This document shows positions 7,910 through 15,737 of a stretch of 64,000 nucleotides of DNA, piece after piece. Positions within the stretch are counted from its first letter, which is position 1. Each line of letters starts with the position of its first letter. Below the pieces are notes generated by a model. The model did no database searches. It was not told where the DNA came from and saw nothing but the letters and a program-made list of their open reading frames with translations. Position numbers and translations under genes: made by a program. Source of the stretch: Streptosporangium album (GTDB taxonomy: Bacteria; Actinomycetota; Actinomycetes; Streptosporangiales; Streptosporangiaceae); NCBI RefSeq assembly GCF_014203795.1, contig NZ_JACHJU010000002.1, forward strand, positions 248,001 to 312,000. Reading direction: 5' to 3'.

Positions 7910-9003
7910 TGGACGCTAAAGGTCTCCATGTCGAGATTAAGGACGAGGTGAAGGGGCAGGTCAAGGCCGTCTTCAGTACCTTCAATGTGATCGACTCCGA
8001 CAAGGACGTGACCCCGCCGGGTGCGTTCGAAGACGGCGCCCCGGTGCTGATCTCCGCCTACGGCCACACCTCGTGGCAGGGCGAACTTCCAGTCGGCAAG
8101 GGCACGATCCGACAGACCAGCAAGGAAGCGATCTTCGAGGGTCAGTTCTTCATGAACACCGACCACGGCAAGAACGCCTTCCTCACGGTCAAGGAACTGA
8201 GCGACGCGGGCCTGCAGGAATGGTCCTTCGGCTACGACCCGGTGGATTACTCCTTCGGCGAGTTCGACGGTCAGAAGGTCCGGTTCTTGAACAAGCTGAA
8301 GGTCCATGAGGTCTCCCCGGTGCTCTTGGGTGCAGGGGTGAACACGCGGACCCTGTCGGCGAAGTCGGCTGGCCCGGGGATCGCAGTGCGGCGTGGGCGA
8401 GTGCTCGCACCACACGACACTGAGGTGACCTCCCGGTCGTGGGACGGGTCGAAGACGGCTGCGGGCATCGCTGACGATGCCCGGCCGAGCGAGCTGCGCA
8501 CCGCGTACGCCTGGGTGGACGCCGACGGTGACCCGGAGGTCAAGTCCTCCTACCGTTTCGCTCACCACCACGGCGTGGGTGGCCCGGCGAACGTGCGGGC
8601 GTGCCTGATGGGCATCGCCCGCTTGAACGACGCCAAGGGCGGCATCCCCGATGCTGACCGTAAGGGCGTGTACGAGCATCTCGCAGCGCATCTGCGGGAC
8701 GCCGACGTCGAGGTGCCGGGCCTGAAGGACGCGCCTGGTGGCTCACTGAAGTACAGCGAAGAGGGGCACGCGGTCCTAGCCGCCGTGTCCGCCTTCGTCG
8801 ATCGCACAGCGGAAGTCATGGCTCTCCGCGCACTCAAGGGCAAGGGCATGGCGCCCCGGTCTGCTGACCTCCTCGGATGGATCAGCGACGACCTGGGCCG
8901 CTTGAAGTCCCTGCTGTCTGCACCTTTGGGCGACGACGAACCGACGGATGAGCAGATCGCATCGCTCATCGCGCGGTCCGTCGCCCAGCTCAACGGAATC
9001 TGA
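7909..9003 (+). CDS. Prohead protease (S78) with an extra C-terminal domain
   Basis: The first 160 residues are an HK97-type prohead serine protease: VFSTFNVIDSDKDVTPPGAF, then the catalytic His region AYGHTSWQGELPVGKG (His53), then LQEWSFGYDP with the likely nucleophile Ser106, then VHEVSPVLLGAG. It cleaves scaffold and capsid N-termini during maturation. After a linker, residues about 195-260 form a second module (LRTAYAWVDADGDPEVKSSY, HHHGVGGPANVRACLMGIAR, DRKGVYEHLAAHLRDADVEVP) that is common in other phage proteases and membrane-inserted phage proteins. A long helical tail follows. ATG 7909 is preferred over GTG 7906 because of AAAGGAG upstream. Confidence 0.88.
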   Translation: MDAKGLHVEIKDEVKGQVKAVFSTFNVIDSDKDVTPPGAFEDGAPVLISAYGHTSWQGELPVGKGTIRQTSKEAIFEGQFFMNTDHGKNAFLTVKELSDAGLQEWSFGYDPVDYSFGEFDGQKVRFLNKLKVHEVSPVLLGAGVNTRTLSAKSAGPGIAVRRGRVLAPHDTEVTSRSWDGSKTAAGIADDARPSELRTAYAWVDADGDPEVKSSYRFAHHHGVGGPANVRACLMGIARLNDAKGGIPDADRKGVYEHLAAHLRDADVEVPGLKDAPGGSLKYSEEGHAVLAAVSAFVDRTAEVMALRALKGKGMAPRSADLLGWISDDLGRLKSLLSAPLGDDEPTDEQIASLIARSVAQLNGI

Positions 9004-9014
9004 GAGGGAGAGCC

Positions 9015-10277
9015 ATGACGAACATGGACAATGACAGGATCGTCGAGTTCCCGGCGCTGAAGGATGCGCAGGGCAAGCTCGACGCCAAGCGAAAGAGCCT
9101 GGCTGGCATCTTCGCCGAGGCCGGCCCCGACTACGACATGAGCAAGGTCAAGTCCGTTCAGGGCGACACCACGGCCAAGGTCGCGTTCATCGGCCAGCTC
9201 AACGCCGAGATCGACGAGTGCAAGGGCCGGGTTGACGAGCTGCTCGTCGTGGCCCGCGCTGCTGGTGCTGCGAAGGCTGCCGAGCAGGTCGAGTCTGGCT
9301 CCAAGGACGTGCCTGACGAGCCGTACACGAAGAGCGGCCAGCGCAAGAGCCTTGGTGAGCTGTTCGTCGCCAGCCCGGCGTTCAAGGGCTACCGGACCGG
9401 CCTCGGCGTCGGACCTGCGGCGAGCCTGGACCTGGAGCTGAAGACCCTGTTCCAGACTGGCGCTGGCTGGGCTCCGGAGTCGACTCGGACCGGCCGTGTG
9501 GAGATGTTCCCGACGCGCCCGGCTCCGCATGTGGTGGAGTTCCTGCCGCAGACCACGACGTCGCAGGCGTCGGTGGTCTACATGGAGGAGACCACTTACA
9601 CGAACGCCGCGATCGAGACCGCTGAGGGTGCTGCCTACGCGGAGGCGACCCTGGCCCTGACCGAGCGGGCTCAGCAGGTCCGCAAGGTCGCGGTGTTCCT
9701 TCCGCTGACCGACGAGCAGCTTGAGGACGAGCCCCGTTCGCAGGCGTACGTCAACAACCGTCTGCCGTTCATGCTGCGCCAGAGGTTGGACAGCCAGGCC
9801 CTCGTGGGTGACGGTACAGGCGTGAATCTGCTGGGTACCGCGAGTGTGGTCGGGATCCAGACGCAGGCGAAGGGCGCCGACCCGATCCCGGACGCGGCGT
9901 ACAAGCTGTTCCGTAAGATCCGCGACGATGGGTTCGCCGAGCCCAGCGCGATCTTCATGCGTCCGGCGAACTGGGAGCAGGTCCGCCTGCTCAAGACGGC
10001 TGACGGTCAGTACATCTGGGGTCACCCGTCGGTGCCAGGCGTTCCCACTCTGTGGGGTGTCCCGGTCGTGGAGACCACGGCGGCCCCGGCTACGGCGGCC
10101 ATCGCGGGCGACTACGTCAACTTCAGCGAACTCGCGATCCGCCGCGGCATCGATGTGCAGGTGTCCAACTCCCACGGCACGTACTTCGTCGAGGGCAAGC
10201 TGGCCGTCCGAGCCGACCTACGGTGCGCGCTGATTCACTATCGCCCCCGAGCATTTGGCCAGCTCACAGGTCTGTAA
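9015..10277 (+). CDS. Major capsid protein (HK97 fold)
   Basis: A 420-residue protein after the protease, with GAGAGGGAGAGCC before its ATG. The first 110 or so residues are helical and charged, matching the delta/scaffold region removed by the protease. The rest carries HK97-fold markers: VVEFLPQTTTSQASVVYMEE (the E-loop region), KVAVFLPLTDEQLEDEP, AIFMRPANWEQVRLLK, and the P-domain end with FSELAIRRGIDVQVSNSH. It builds the icosahedral head. The product is conventional in length for the family. The gene directly downstream is a nuclease insert rather than the usual head gene. Confidence 0.92.
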   Translation: MTNMDNDRIVEFPALKDAQGKLDAKRKSLAGIFAEAGPDYDMSKVKSVQGDTTAKVAFIGQLNAEIDECKGRVDELLVVARAAGAAKAAEQVESGSKDVPDEPYTKSGQRKSLGELFVASPAFKGYRTGLGVGPAASLDLELKTLFQTGAGWAPESTRTGRVEMFPTRPAPHVVEFLPQTTTSQASVVYMEETTYTNAAIETAEGAAYAEATLALTERAQQVRKVAVFLPLTDEQLEDEPRSQAYVNNRLPFMLRQRLDSQALVGDGTGVNLLGTASVVGIQTQAKGADPIPDAAYKLFRKIRDDGFAEPSAIFMRPANWEQVRLLKTADGQYIWGHPSVPGVPTLWGVPVVETTAAPATAAIAGDYVNFSELAIRRGIDVQVSNSHGTYFVEGKLAVRADLRCALIHYRPRAFGQLTGL

Positions 10278-10319
10278 TGTAAATCTGCTACCATGTGGGT
10301 GGTGAAAGGAGCCCCCCAC

Positions 10320-10934
10320 ATGGCGCAGTGTTCGGTCGATGAGTGCGAAGGCAAAGCTAAAGCGAAAGGCTTCTGCGTGCGGCACTACACGCGGTGGCGC
10401 AGGTACGGAGATCCCAGTGTCGTCAAGCGGGGCCCTCTTGCTCCGGCGCTGCAGTTAGACGCGAAGCAGTGCAACGCGTGCGGCGAGACCAAACCGATCG
10501 AGCAGTTCGGGCCCGACAAGCGCAACAGGGACGGCAGGAAAGGCCGTTGCCATCCCTGCGAGCAGAAGCATCAGTATGAATGGCGCACAAGCCACCCGGA
10601 TCGATGGCAGGAAATTCGGCAGGATGCCGCCAATCGTCGGGCCAAGGACCGGTGGAAGTACCGCATCAAGGAGACGTACAACATCACCTTCGAGGAGTAC
10701 GAGCGACTTCTCGCAGCTCAAGGTGGCGTGTGCGCCATCTGTGGCGGATCAAGAAATGGCCCCGGCCGACGGTTCCACATCGATCACGATCACACGTGTT
10801 GCCCGGGAGTCGGGTCGTGCGGTCGGTGCATCCGGGGGCTGCTTTGCGGCAGATGTAACACCATGGTTGGCCTGGCGAAGGATGATCCGGAGCGCCTTCT
10901 CGCGGCGGTTCGCTACCTCCGCAAAGAGAGATAG
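10320..10934 (+). CDS. HNH endonuclease of the recombination endonuclease VII type
   Basis: A 204-residue nuclease inserted in the head operon. The start, MAQCSVDECEGKAKAKGFC, has a Cys cluster, followed by CNACGETKPIEQFGPDKRNRDG and CHPCEQKH, which form paired zinc knuckles. The catalytic C-terminal part reads VCAICGGS, then FHIDHDHTCC, then CIRGLLCGRCN, the signature of endonuclease VII-like HNH proteins. Many such genes are free-standing homing nucleases. ATG 10320 has AAAGGAG upstream; the longer frame from 10293 lacks support. It has its own strong terminator at 10954-10982, and this looks like a mobile insert rather than a native head gene. Confidence 0.88.
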   Translation: MAQCSVDECEGKAKAKGFCVRHYTRWRRYGDPSVVKRGPLAPALQLDAKQCNACGETKPIEQFGPDKRNRDGRKGRCHPCEQKHQYEWRTSHPDRWQEIRQDAANRRAKDRWKYRIKETYNITFEEYERLLAAQGGVCAICGGSRNGPGRRFHIDHDHTCCPGVGSCGRCIRGLLCGRCNTMVGLAKDDPERLLAAVRYLRKER

Positions 10935-10953
10935 CCGACCGGACTGAACGACC

Positions 10954-10982
10954 AAAGGGGAAGGCGCATCGCCTTCCCCTTT
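10954..10982. terminator. Terminator closing the inserted nuclease gene
   Basis: AAAGGGGAAGGCG and CGCCTTCCCCTTT form a perfect 13-bp stem with a CAT loop, ending in TTT. It lies 20 bases after the nuclease stop and 25 bases before the next head gene. It would limit read-through from capsid transcription into the rest of the late operon. Confidence 0.8.
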
Positions 10983-11006
10983 CGCGTGCGCGGGAGAGGG
11001 AGAGTC

Positions 11007-11423
11007 ATGCCAGTCATTGAAGGAACTCGGGGCCTCAAGGAGGCTCGCGGGGAGTACGACTTCGCTGTGGACGGCGGCGCTGTGGGCACGATCGTGCTTC
11101 GGTCCGCACCCGGCGATTCCAACGGCAACGACATTCCGGCCGGGAGCATCATCACGGGCGGCTACATCGAGGTCGACACGCTGGTCACGTCGGCGTCCGG
11201 CAATACCGGGACGATTGCGGTCAACAGCGAGGGCGCTGGGGACCTGCTGACCGCTGCGGTCACTTCGGGCGCTCCGTGGTCGGCGACTGGCCGTAAGGCG
11301 ATCACCCCGGTGGGCACGGTCGCCACGTCGGTCAAGACGACCGTTCGGAGAAATCTGGCGATCACCGTGGCGGTTGCTGCGGTGACCGCGGGCAAGTTCC
11401 GCGTCGTCGTCACCTACAGGTAG
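11007..11423 (+). CDS. Putative capsid-associated (decoration-type) protein
   Basis: A 138-residue protein starting with an ATG behind GGGAGAGGGAGAG. It is beta-rich and low in charged residues, with repeated Gly-Ala-Thr segments (VDGGAVGTIVLRSAPGDSNG, TSASGNTGTIAVNSEGAG, AITPVGTVATSVKTTV). Its position right after the capsid gene, ignoring the inserted nuclease, and its small size fit a head decoration or minor capsid protein. I cannot name a family. The assignment rests on position and composition. Confidence 0.55.
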   Translation: MPVIEGTRGLKEARGEYDFAVDGGAVGTIVLRSAPGDSNGNDIPAGSIITGGYIEVDTLVTSASGNTGTIAVNSEGAGDLLTAAVTSGAPWSATGRKAITPVGTVATSVKTTVRRNLAITVAVAAVTAGKFRVVVTYR

Positions 11424-11433
11424 GTGAGCTGAG

Positions 11434-11694
11434 ATGGGTTTGCAGTTTGTGACCGAGCCGGATCAGAGCGGCCACGTGATCGCCACGGCTCGACTGTGTC
11501 TCACGGAGGACCGCAGCAGGCTCGTGCCGGATACGGACCCGGATGCCCGGTGGCTGTTCTGCACGCCGGGTGCGCCGATCTCGCGTGCGAATGCCGAGCG
11601 GTACGGCCTGCTCGCCGAGGCCGAATCTGAGGCCGAGGCGAAGCAGGCGCAGCAGCCAGCGAACAAGGCGCGCGGCCGAACCGCCAACAAGTGA
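11434..11694 (+). CDS. Hypothetical head-region protein
   Basis: An 86-residue protein. A folded-looking N-terminal half (GLQFVTEPDQSGHVIATARLC, DPDARWLFCTPGAPISRANA) ends in a charged helical tail rich in Ala, Glu, Gln and Lys. The central RLCLTEDRSRLVPDTDPDAR and the 'AERYGL' helix resemble small proteins seen between the capsid and connector genes of actinophages. No function is assigned. Confidence 0.6.
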   Translation: MGLQFVTEPDQSGHVIATARLCLTEDRSRLVPDTDPDARWLFCTPGAPISRANAERYGLLAEAESEAEAKQAQQPANKARGRTANK

Positions 11695-11770
11695 TCGCCA
11701 GCGGGCTGTCCCGGCGCGGGGCAGCCCCTCGGCAAAACCCGCATCTGTGTCACCTAGCCCTGGAGCCCGC

Positions 11771-12055
11771 ATGCCCGACCCCAAGCCGTACCTCACCTAC
11801 GGCGTCCGCGACGACGTCGACCTGCAGCAGAGCCCGCCCTACCAGGCGTTCATGGCCTGGTGTGCGGACAATGACATTCCCGAGGAGACCGGCAAGCTCG
11901 TCACCGTGTGGAACGAGGATCCGATCCGCGCAGTCCTCGACGTGTATGTGCTGGACGAGCTCGGCGGGAGGACCGTCGATGAGAACGGCGACTACATCAC
12001 GACGCCTGTCACCTACACCGCATCCACATTGCCGCCGATCCAGAACGGCAGCTAA
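11771..12055 (+). CDS. Hypothetical small phage structural protein
   Basis: A 94-residue acidic protein (MPDPKPYLTYGVRDDVD...). The start at ATG 11771 is supported by TGGAG upstream and by conserved-looking sequence only from that point. The upstream extension of the open frame is Arg/Pro-rich and out of phase with the previous gene. It contains VTVWNEDPIRAVLDVYVLDEL and a Thr-rich end. No family is recognised; it is in the head-gene run. Confidence 0.5.
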   Translation: MPDPKPYLTYGVRDDVDLQQSPPYQAFMAWCADNDIPEETGKLVTVWNEDPIRAVLDVYVLDELGGRTVDENGDYITTPVTYTASTLPPIQNGS

Positions 12056-12113
12056 CTCCTGACCTTCGCCCACCTGGGCGTCCACCACTTTCACGCCCAG
12101 GGAGGGCCCCGTC

Positions 12114-12764
12114 ATGGCCGTAACTGCCTTCGTTTACGGACAGCTCAACAAGTCACTGATGTCCGGGTTGATCAACTTCACCACGGACACGATCAAGGCC
12201 ATGCTGCTGTCGACCTACACCGTCGGCACCACGCTGGACGGCGCCCAGTTCCTCAACACGGTGACCGCCGCCGGCACCGAGGCGACCGGCTCCGGCTACA
12301 CCGCCGGCGGCGCCACCCTCGCGAGCAAGACCGTCACGTACACCGCAGCGAACTCCTGGTCGGTACAGCGCGCCAACAGCACGGCCTACACGGTGGGCGA
12401 CGTTGTTCGTCCTGCTACTGGAAACGGCCTGGTGTACCGGTGCGTCGTCGCCGGCACGACCGGTGGCAGCGTCCCCACGTACACCACGGTTGTGGGTGAC
12501 GACTTCACCGATGGCGGCGTGACCTGGGTGGCCGAAGGATCCGGCGTCCTCGTTGTGGACGCCGCTGACCCGTCGTGGACCACCAGCAACCCGGGCACCC
12601 TCGCCGGGGCGTACATTGTGTTCTACAAGGACACCGGCACGGCCTCGACCAGTCCCGTGATCCTCTACTGGGACCTGGGCGGAACCCAGACCGCATCCAA
12701 CGGCGGTGCATTCACCGCCACCCTGGACAGCACCGAGGGCCTCCTGACCATGTTCACCAGCTAA
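12114..12764 (+). CDS. Phage structural protein with a carbohydrate-binding-like insert
   Basis: A 216-residue, Thr/Gly/Ala-rich virion protein preceded by GGGAGGG. The N-terminus (AFVYGQLNKSLMSGLINFTTDT) and the C-terminus (ILYWDLGGTQTASNGGAFTATL) resemble actinophage proteins found between capsid and tail genes. In the middle, residues about 85-150 (TAYTVGDVVRPATGNGLVYRC, GTTGGSVPTYTT, DGGVTWV) match the CBM5/12-like or Ig-like insert often carried by exposed phage proteins. That insert may bind host-surface sugars. The role is inferred. Confidence 0.6.
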   Translation: MAVTAFVYGQLNKSLMSGLINFTTDTIKAMLLSTYTVGTTLDGAQFLNTVTAAGTEATGSGYTAGGATLASKTVTYTAANSWSVQRANSTAYTVGDVVRPATGNGLVYRCVVAGTTGGSVPTYTTVVGDDFTDGGVTWVAEGSGVLVVDAADPSWTTSNPGTLAGAYIVFYKDTGTASTSPVILYWDLGGTQTASNGGAFTATLDSTEGLLTMFTS

Positions 12765-12805
12765 GAACCTCTCAGGGTCCGGTACGGCTGCGCTGAGGGG
12801 GTGTC

Positions 12806-14413
12806 GTGGCGACGCGTCGTAACGTCTGCGCCAACCCCGCCTGCGGCAACAACGTCACCGGCTGGGGCGGTGCCTCGACACCCACCAGAACCTCGGTTAC
12901 GGGCTTCATCCGATCGTGGGGCGCCCGATGGACAACCGGAACGTTCTTCCTCACTGAGAAGGGCGCAGCAACCGCCGGCCAGCAGTACACCGGCTCCATC
13001 TACCTGCGGACCACCTCGTTCAACGTCGGCTCGGGCCTGGTGTACCTGGAGTGGCTCAACTCCGGCGGCGGCAGCATCGGCTTCAACCAGGCGGCTTTCA
13101 CCCTGACCGCTGGTGTGGTCACCAGGGTCAGTGCCACCGCCGTCGCACCGACCAACACCGCGAGCGCCCGCGTGGTGTTCGACGGCATCAATGCGTCCGT
13201 CAACGTTGTTGATGCGACCGCGGTGCTCATTGAGCAGACCGCGGTCCTCGACACGTACTTCGACGGCGACACCTCCGGCGCGACCTGGGACGGTACGGCT
13301 GGCAACAGTGCCTCAACGCTGACCGACTCGGCCACCGTCACCGTCTCCGGAGCCGCGGGGGCTGTCCGTGTCCGCGCCGCCTCCGGTCTCCTCGCCGCCG
13401 TCCGCGCCGCACCTCAGGCCGGGACCGCTGGGGCGATCCGCGCGAGGGCGGGATCCGGTCGGGTCCAAGCCGTCGCCGCAGCCCCGCAGTCCGGTGCCGC
13501 CGGCAGCATCAGGATCCGGGCGGCCGCTGGAACGGTCACCGCGGTCCGCCACGCTCCACTCACCGGGACCGCGGGGGCTGTACGGCTCCGCGCCGGATCA
13601 GGAATCACCACGGCGACTCAAGTCGTGACCGTAGCCGGTAGGCCAGGCGCACTGCGCATCCGCGCTGGGGTCGGAGCGGTCACCGCCGTCCAGACTGCGA
13701 CCGTCACCGGGGCCGCAGGCCGTGTCCGTGTCCGTGCCGGGGCAGGGGCTCTTACCTCCGGTGCCAGCGTCACCGTCTCCGGAGCGGCTGGCGTCGTGCG
13801 GGTCCGCGGGAGCGCAGCACAGACCACCACTGTTCAGCACGCGCCCCTGCCAGGCGGCCCGGGTCGGGTCGTCATCCGGGCGGGCTCCGGCCAGGTGTCC
13901 ACCGTCTCCGGGGGCGTGTCCGTCACGCTCACCGGGACTGCGGGCAGCATCCGCGTCCGGGCCGCCCAGCCGGTCGTGACCACGGTCCAGCAGCAGACCC
14001 TGACCGGTGCTGCCGCAACGATCCGCGTCCGCCCAAGCACCGGCCAGGTCGTTGTCGCCCAGCATGCAACGCTCCCCGGCAGACCTGGAACCGTACGGGT
14101 CCGCGTGGCCGCGGACACCGTCACTGCGGTCGATCTCGGCGATGGCGTTCTCCTGGTTGGCCGCGCAGCCGCTGTACGCCTCCGTGCCGCCTCAGGGCTG
14201 ATCGCCGCTACGCAGCGGCCCATCCTCATCGGGGTGGCTGGCACGATCCGAGTCCTGGCTCGCGCCGGAACCCTGACGATGGGCGCCGTGATACCTACCC
14301 GAGGGCAGATGTCTACCGGCGGCCGTGTAGGGCCTGAGATGACGACCGGCAACCGCGCTGGATCAGAGATGAGTCCGCGACGGCGCGCTGGCGCCACGAT
14401 GGGAGGCGGCTGA
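12806..14413 (+). CDS. Phage virion protein with thirteen 24-residue repeats
   Basis: A 535-residue protein in three parts. Residues 1-175 look like a jelly-roll or carbohydrate-binding domain (CANPACGNNVTGW at the start, YTGSIYLRTTSFNVGSGLVYLEW, YFDGDTSGATWDGTAGNS before the repeats), as in many actinophage exposed proteins. Residues 180-497 are 13 tandem repeats of the form xxGxxG-x-V-R-V-R-A-xxG-xVxxVxxx. Residues 498-535 are a Gly/Met/Arg-rich tail with a 10-residue sub-repeat (MSTGGRVGPE, MTTGNRAGSE, MSPRRRAGAT). It starts at GTG and is coupled by TGATG to the connector. An elongated fibre or solenoid on the virion is the best guess. I know no close family. Confidence 0.7.
   Translation: MATRRNVCANPACGNNVTGWGGASTPTRTSVTGFIRSWGARWTTGTFFLTEKGAATAGQQYTGSIYLRTTSFNVGSGLVYLEWLNSGGGSIGFNQAAFTLTAGVVTRVSATAVAPTNTASARVVFDGINASVNVVDATAVLIEQTAVLDTYFDGDTSGATWDGTAGNSASTLTDSATVTVSGAAGAVRVRAASGLLAAVRAAPQAGTAGAIRARAGSGRVQAVAAAPQSGAAGSIRIRAAAGTVTAVRHAPLTGTAGAVRLRAGSGITTATQVVTVAGRPGALRIRAGVGAVTAVQTATVTGAAGRVRVRAGAGALTSGASVTVSGAAGVVRVRGSAAQTTTVQHAPLPGGPGRVVIRAGSGQVSTVSGGVSVTLTGTAGSIRVRAAQPVVTTVQQQTLTGAAATIRVRPSTGQVVVAQHATLPGRPGTVRVRVAADTVTAVDLGDGVLLVGRAAAVRLRAASGLIAATQRPILIGVAGTIRVLARAGTLTMGAVIPTRGQMSTGGRVGPEMTTGNRAGSEMSPRRRAGATMGGG
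13343..14296 (+). repeat. Thirteen tandem 72-nt (24-residue) coding repeats
   Basis: Units include VSGAAGAVRVRAASG, LTGTAGAVRLRAGSG, VTGAAGRVRVRAGAG, LTGTAGSIRVRAAQP and LIGVAGTIRVLARAG, each followed by a second strand such as VTAVQ. Eleven units are 24 residues long; units 8 and 11 are 27, with a 3-residue insert. The phase is kept exactly over 318 residues. Confidence 0.85.
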
Positions 14414-15252
14414 TGTCACACGACTTGGGCGACCTGGTGCCGTTGTCGGTGACGGTAGCCGACAGCGACGGCAATCCAGCCAACGCCGGACAGGTGAACC
14501 TCACCATCACCCTGCCAGACGGCACGACCTCGGCCGTGGGGCCGATCACGCCGACTACGACTGGCGTTTACGACCACGACTATCTGACTGTGCAGGCCGG
14601 GCGGCACCATGTTCGCTGGGTCGCTACCGGGGCCAACGCGTCCGCGTTCACCGATGCGTTCGACGTGCAGTCCGCGGACGACGGGGACTTCATCTCCCTG
14701 GCCGACGCCAAGGACCACCTGCAAAAGAGCGGCACAGGCGACGATGGGCAGCTGCGGTTCTTCATCTCCGCCGCCTGCCAGATGATCGCCGACCGAATGG
14801 GGCAGGTGTCACCGGCCGCCGCCACCCACGACGTCACCCAGCGCGGTGACACGATCGTGTTGCCGAGACGGCCGGTCATCGCTGTCACCTCCGTGCAGCG
14901 GCTCCCAAGCGCCGACCTGATCCCCCCGGCCGATGGGAGTGCTGGGGTGGCGGGTTGGTACCTGGACGGCTCTGAGGGCGTGCTGAGATTCACCTCCCGT
15001 TTCGCCGGCCGGGTCCGCGTCACTTACCGGGCTGGCCGCAACCCGCTGCCGTCCAACTTCCGGTTGGCCGCGCTGGAGTTGGTCGCGCATCTGTGGCGGG
15101 GCTCGCAGCACAACCAGGCGGGCGGCCGCCCGGCGCTGGGAGAGACGGACGCGGTGTCTGCGAGCGTCCACGCGTTTTCGATGCCGTACCGGGTGATGGA
15201 GTTGCTCGGGTTGAAAAAGGACCAGGAACGCGACGAGCCGCTGGTCGGATGA
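14413..15252 (+). CDS. Head-tail connector (gp6-like) with N-terminal Ig-like domain
   Basis: A 279-residue protein. Residues 1-85 form a beta-sandwich like bacterial Ig domains (VPLSVTVADSDGNPANAGQV, LTITLPDGTTSAV, GVYDHDYLTVQAGRHHVRWVATG). From about 92 the sequence becomes the gp6/gp15-like connector: FISLADAKDHLQKSGTGDD, FFISAACQMIADRMGQ, VLPRRPVIAVTSV, VRVTYRAGRNPLPSNFRLAALELVAHLW. Connectors form the ring below the portal. The Ig-like fusion is frequent in actinophages and may sit outside the virion neck. ATG 14413 overlaps the preceding stop. Confidence 0.8.
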   Translation: MSHDLGDLVPLSVTVADSDGNPANAGQVNLTITLPDGTTSAVGPITPTTTGVYDHDYLTVQAGRHHVRWVATGANASAFTDAFDVQSADDGDFISLADAKDHLQKSGTGDDGQLRFFISAACQMIADRMGQVSPAAATHDVTQRGDTIVLPRRPVIAVTSVQRLPSADLIPPADGSAGVAGWYLDGSEGVLRFTSRFAGRVRVTYRAGRNPLPSNFRLAALELVAHLWRGSQHNQAGGRPALGETDAVSASVHAFSMPYRVMELLGLKKDQERDEPLVG

Positions 15253-15275
15253 CCCCCGTTCCCCTGGAGGCTTGA

Positions 15276-15737
15276 ATGTCCACGATCCCCGCAGCGCTCG
15301 ATGCGCTGGTGGCGGCTGCCGAGCGGGCCTGGCCGGATGTGCAGGTCCTCGACGGCGGGCCAACGACAGAGGTCAGCGACGATGTGATCGCGATCGGCTA
15401 CAGCGGGAACGCGGCCGAGTCGGACGTCCGTAACACGCTGACGTCTGAGCAACTGGACTTGCAGCCGGACCTGGAGCGCTACGACGTCCTGTGTATGGCC
15501 TCGGCGTGGCGGGGTGATGCGCGCCGTGACGGTAAGCCGGACGCGCGCACGACCCGGCTGCGGGCGTTTGAGCTGCTGGCCGGGATTCGTCGCGAGCTGG
15601 CGGAGGATTCACGGCTGGGCGGGGTCGTGATGATGGCCCGCCTGTCCACCCTTGACATGGTCGCCGACCAGACCAACGCCGGCCCGGTGTGCACCATCCG
15701 GTTCGTGGTGCACGTCGACGCGTTCACGGAGGCGTAG
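15276..15737 (+). CDS. Neck or tail-terminator-type protein
   Basis: A 153-residue protein with TGGAGGC upstream and directly abutting the next gene. It has a mixed alpha/beta pattern (ALDALVAAAERAWPDVQVLDGG, DVIAIGYSG, LERYDVLCMASAWRGD, TRLRAFELLAGIRREL, GPVCTIRFVVHVDAF). The position between the connector and the gp10-like protein, and the closing beta strand, fit a tail-terminator or stopper-like role. The assignment rests on gene order. Confidence 0.6.
   Translation: MSTIPAALDALVAAAERAWPDVQVLDGGPTTEVSDDVIAIGYSGNAAESDVRNTLTSEQLDLQPDLERYDVLCMASAWRGDARRDGKPDARTTRLRAFELLAGIRRELAEDSRLGGVVMMARLSTLDMVADQTNAGPVCTIRFVVHVDAFTEA

Noticed and set aside
8562..10175. 537-codon leftward open frame opposite protease and capsid genes
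   Set aside because: Shadow of high-GC coding sequence; Arg/Leu/Gly-rich and without recognisable motifs.
13343..14296. CRISPR-like array
   Set aside because: The 72-nt period is protein-coding, diverged in sequence, and has no identical repeats with unique spacers.
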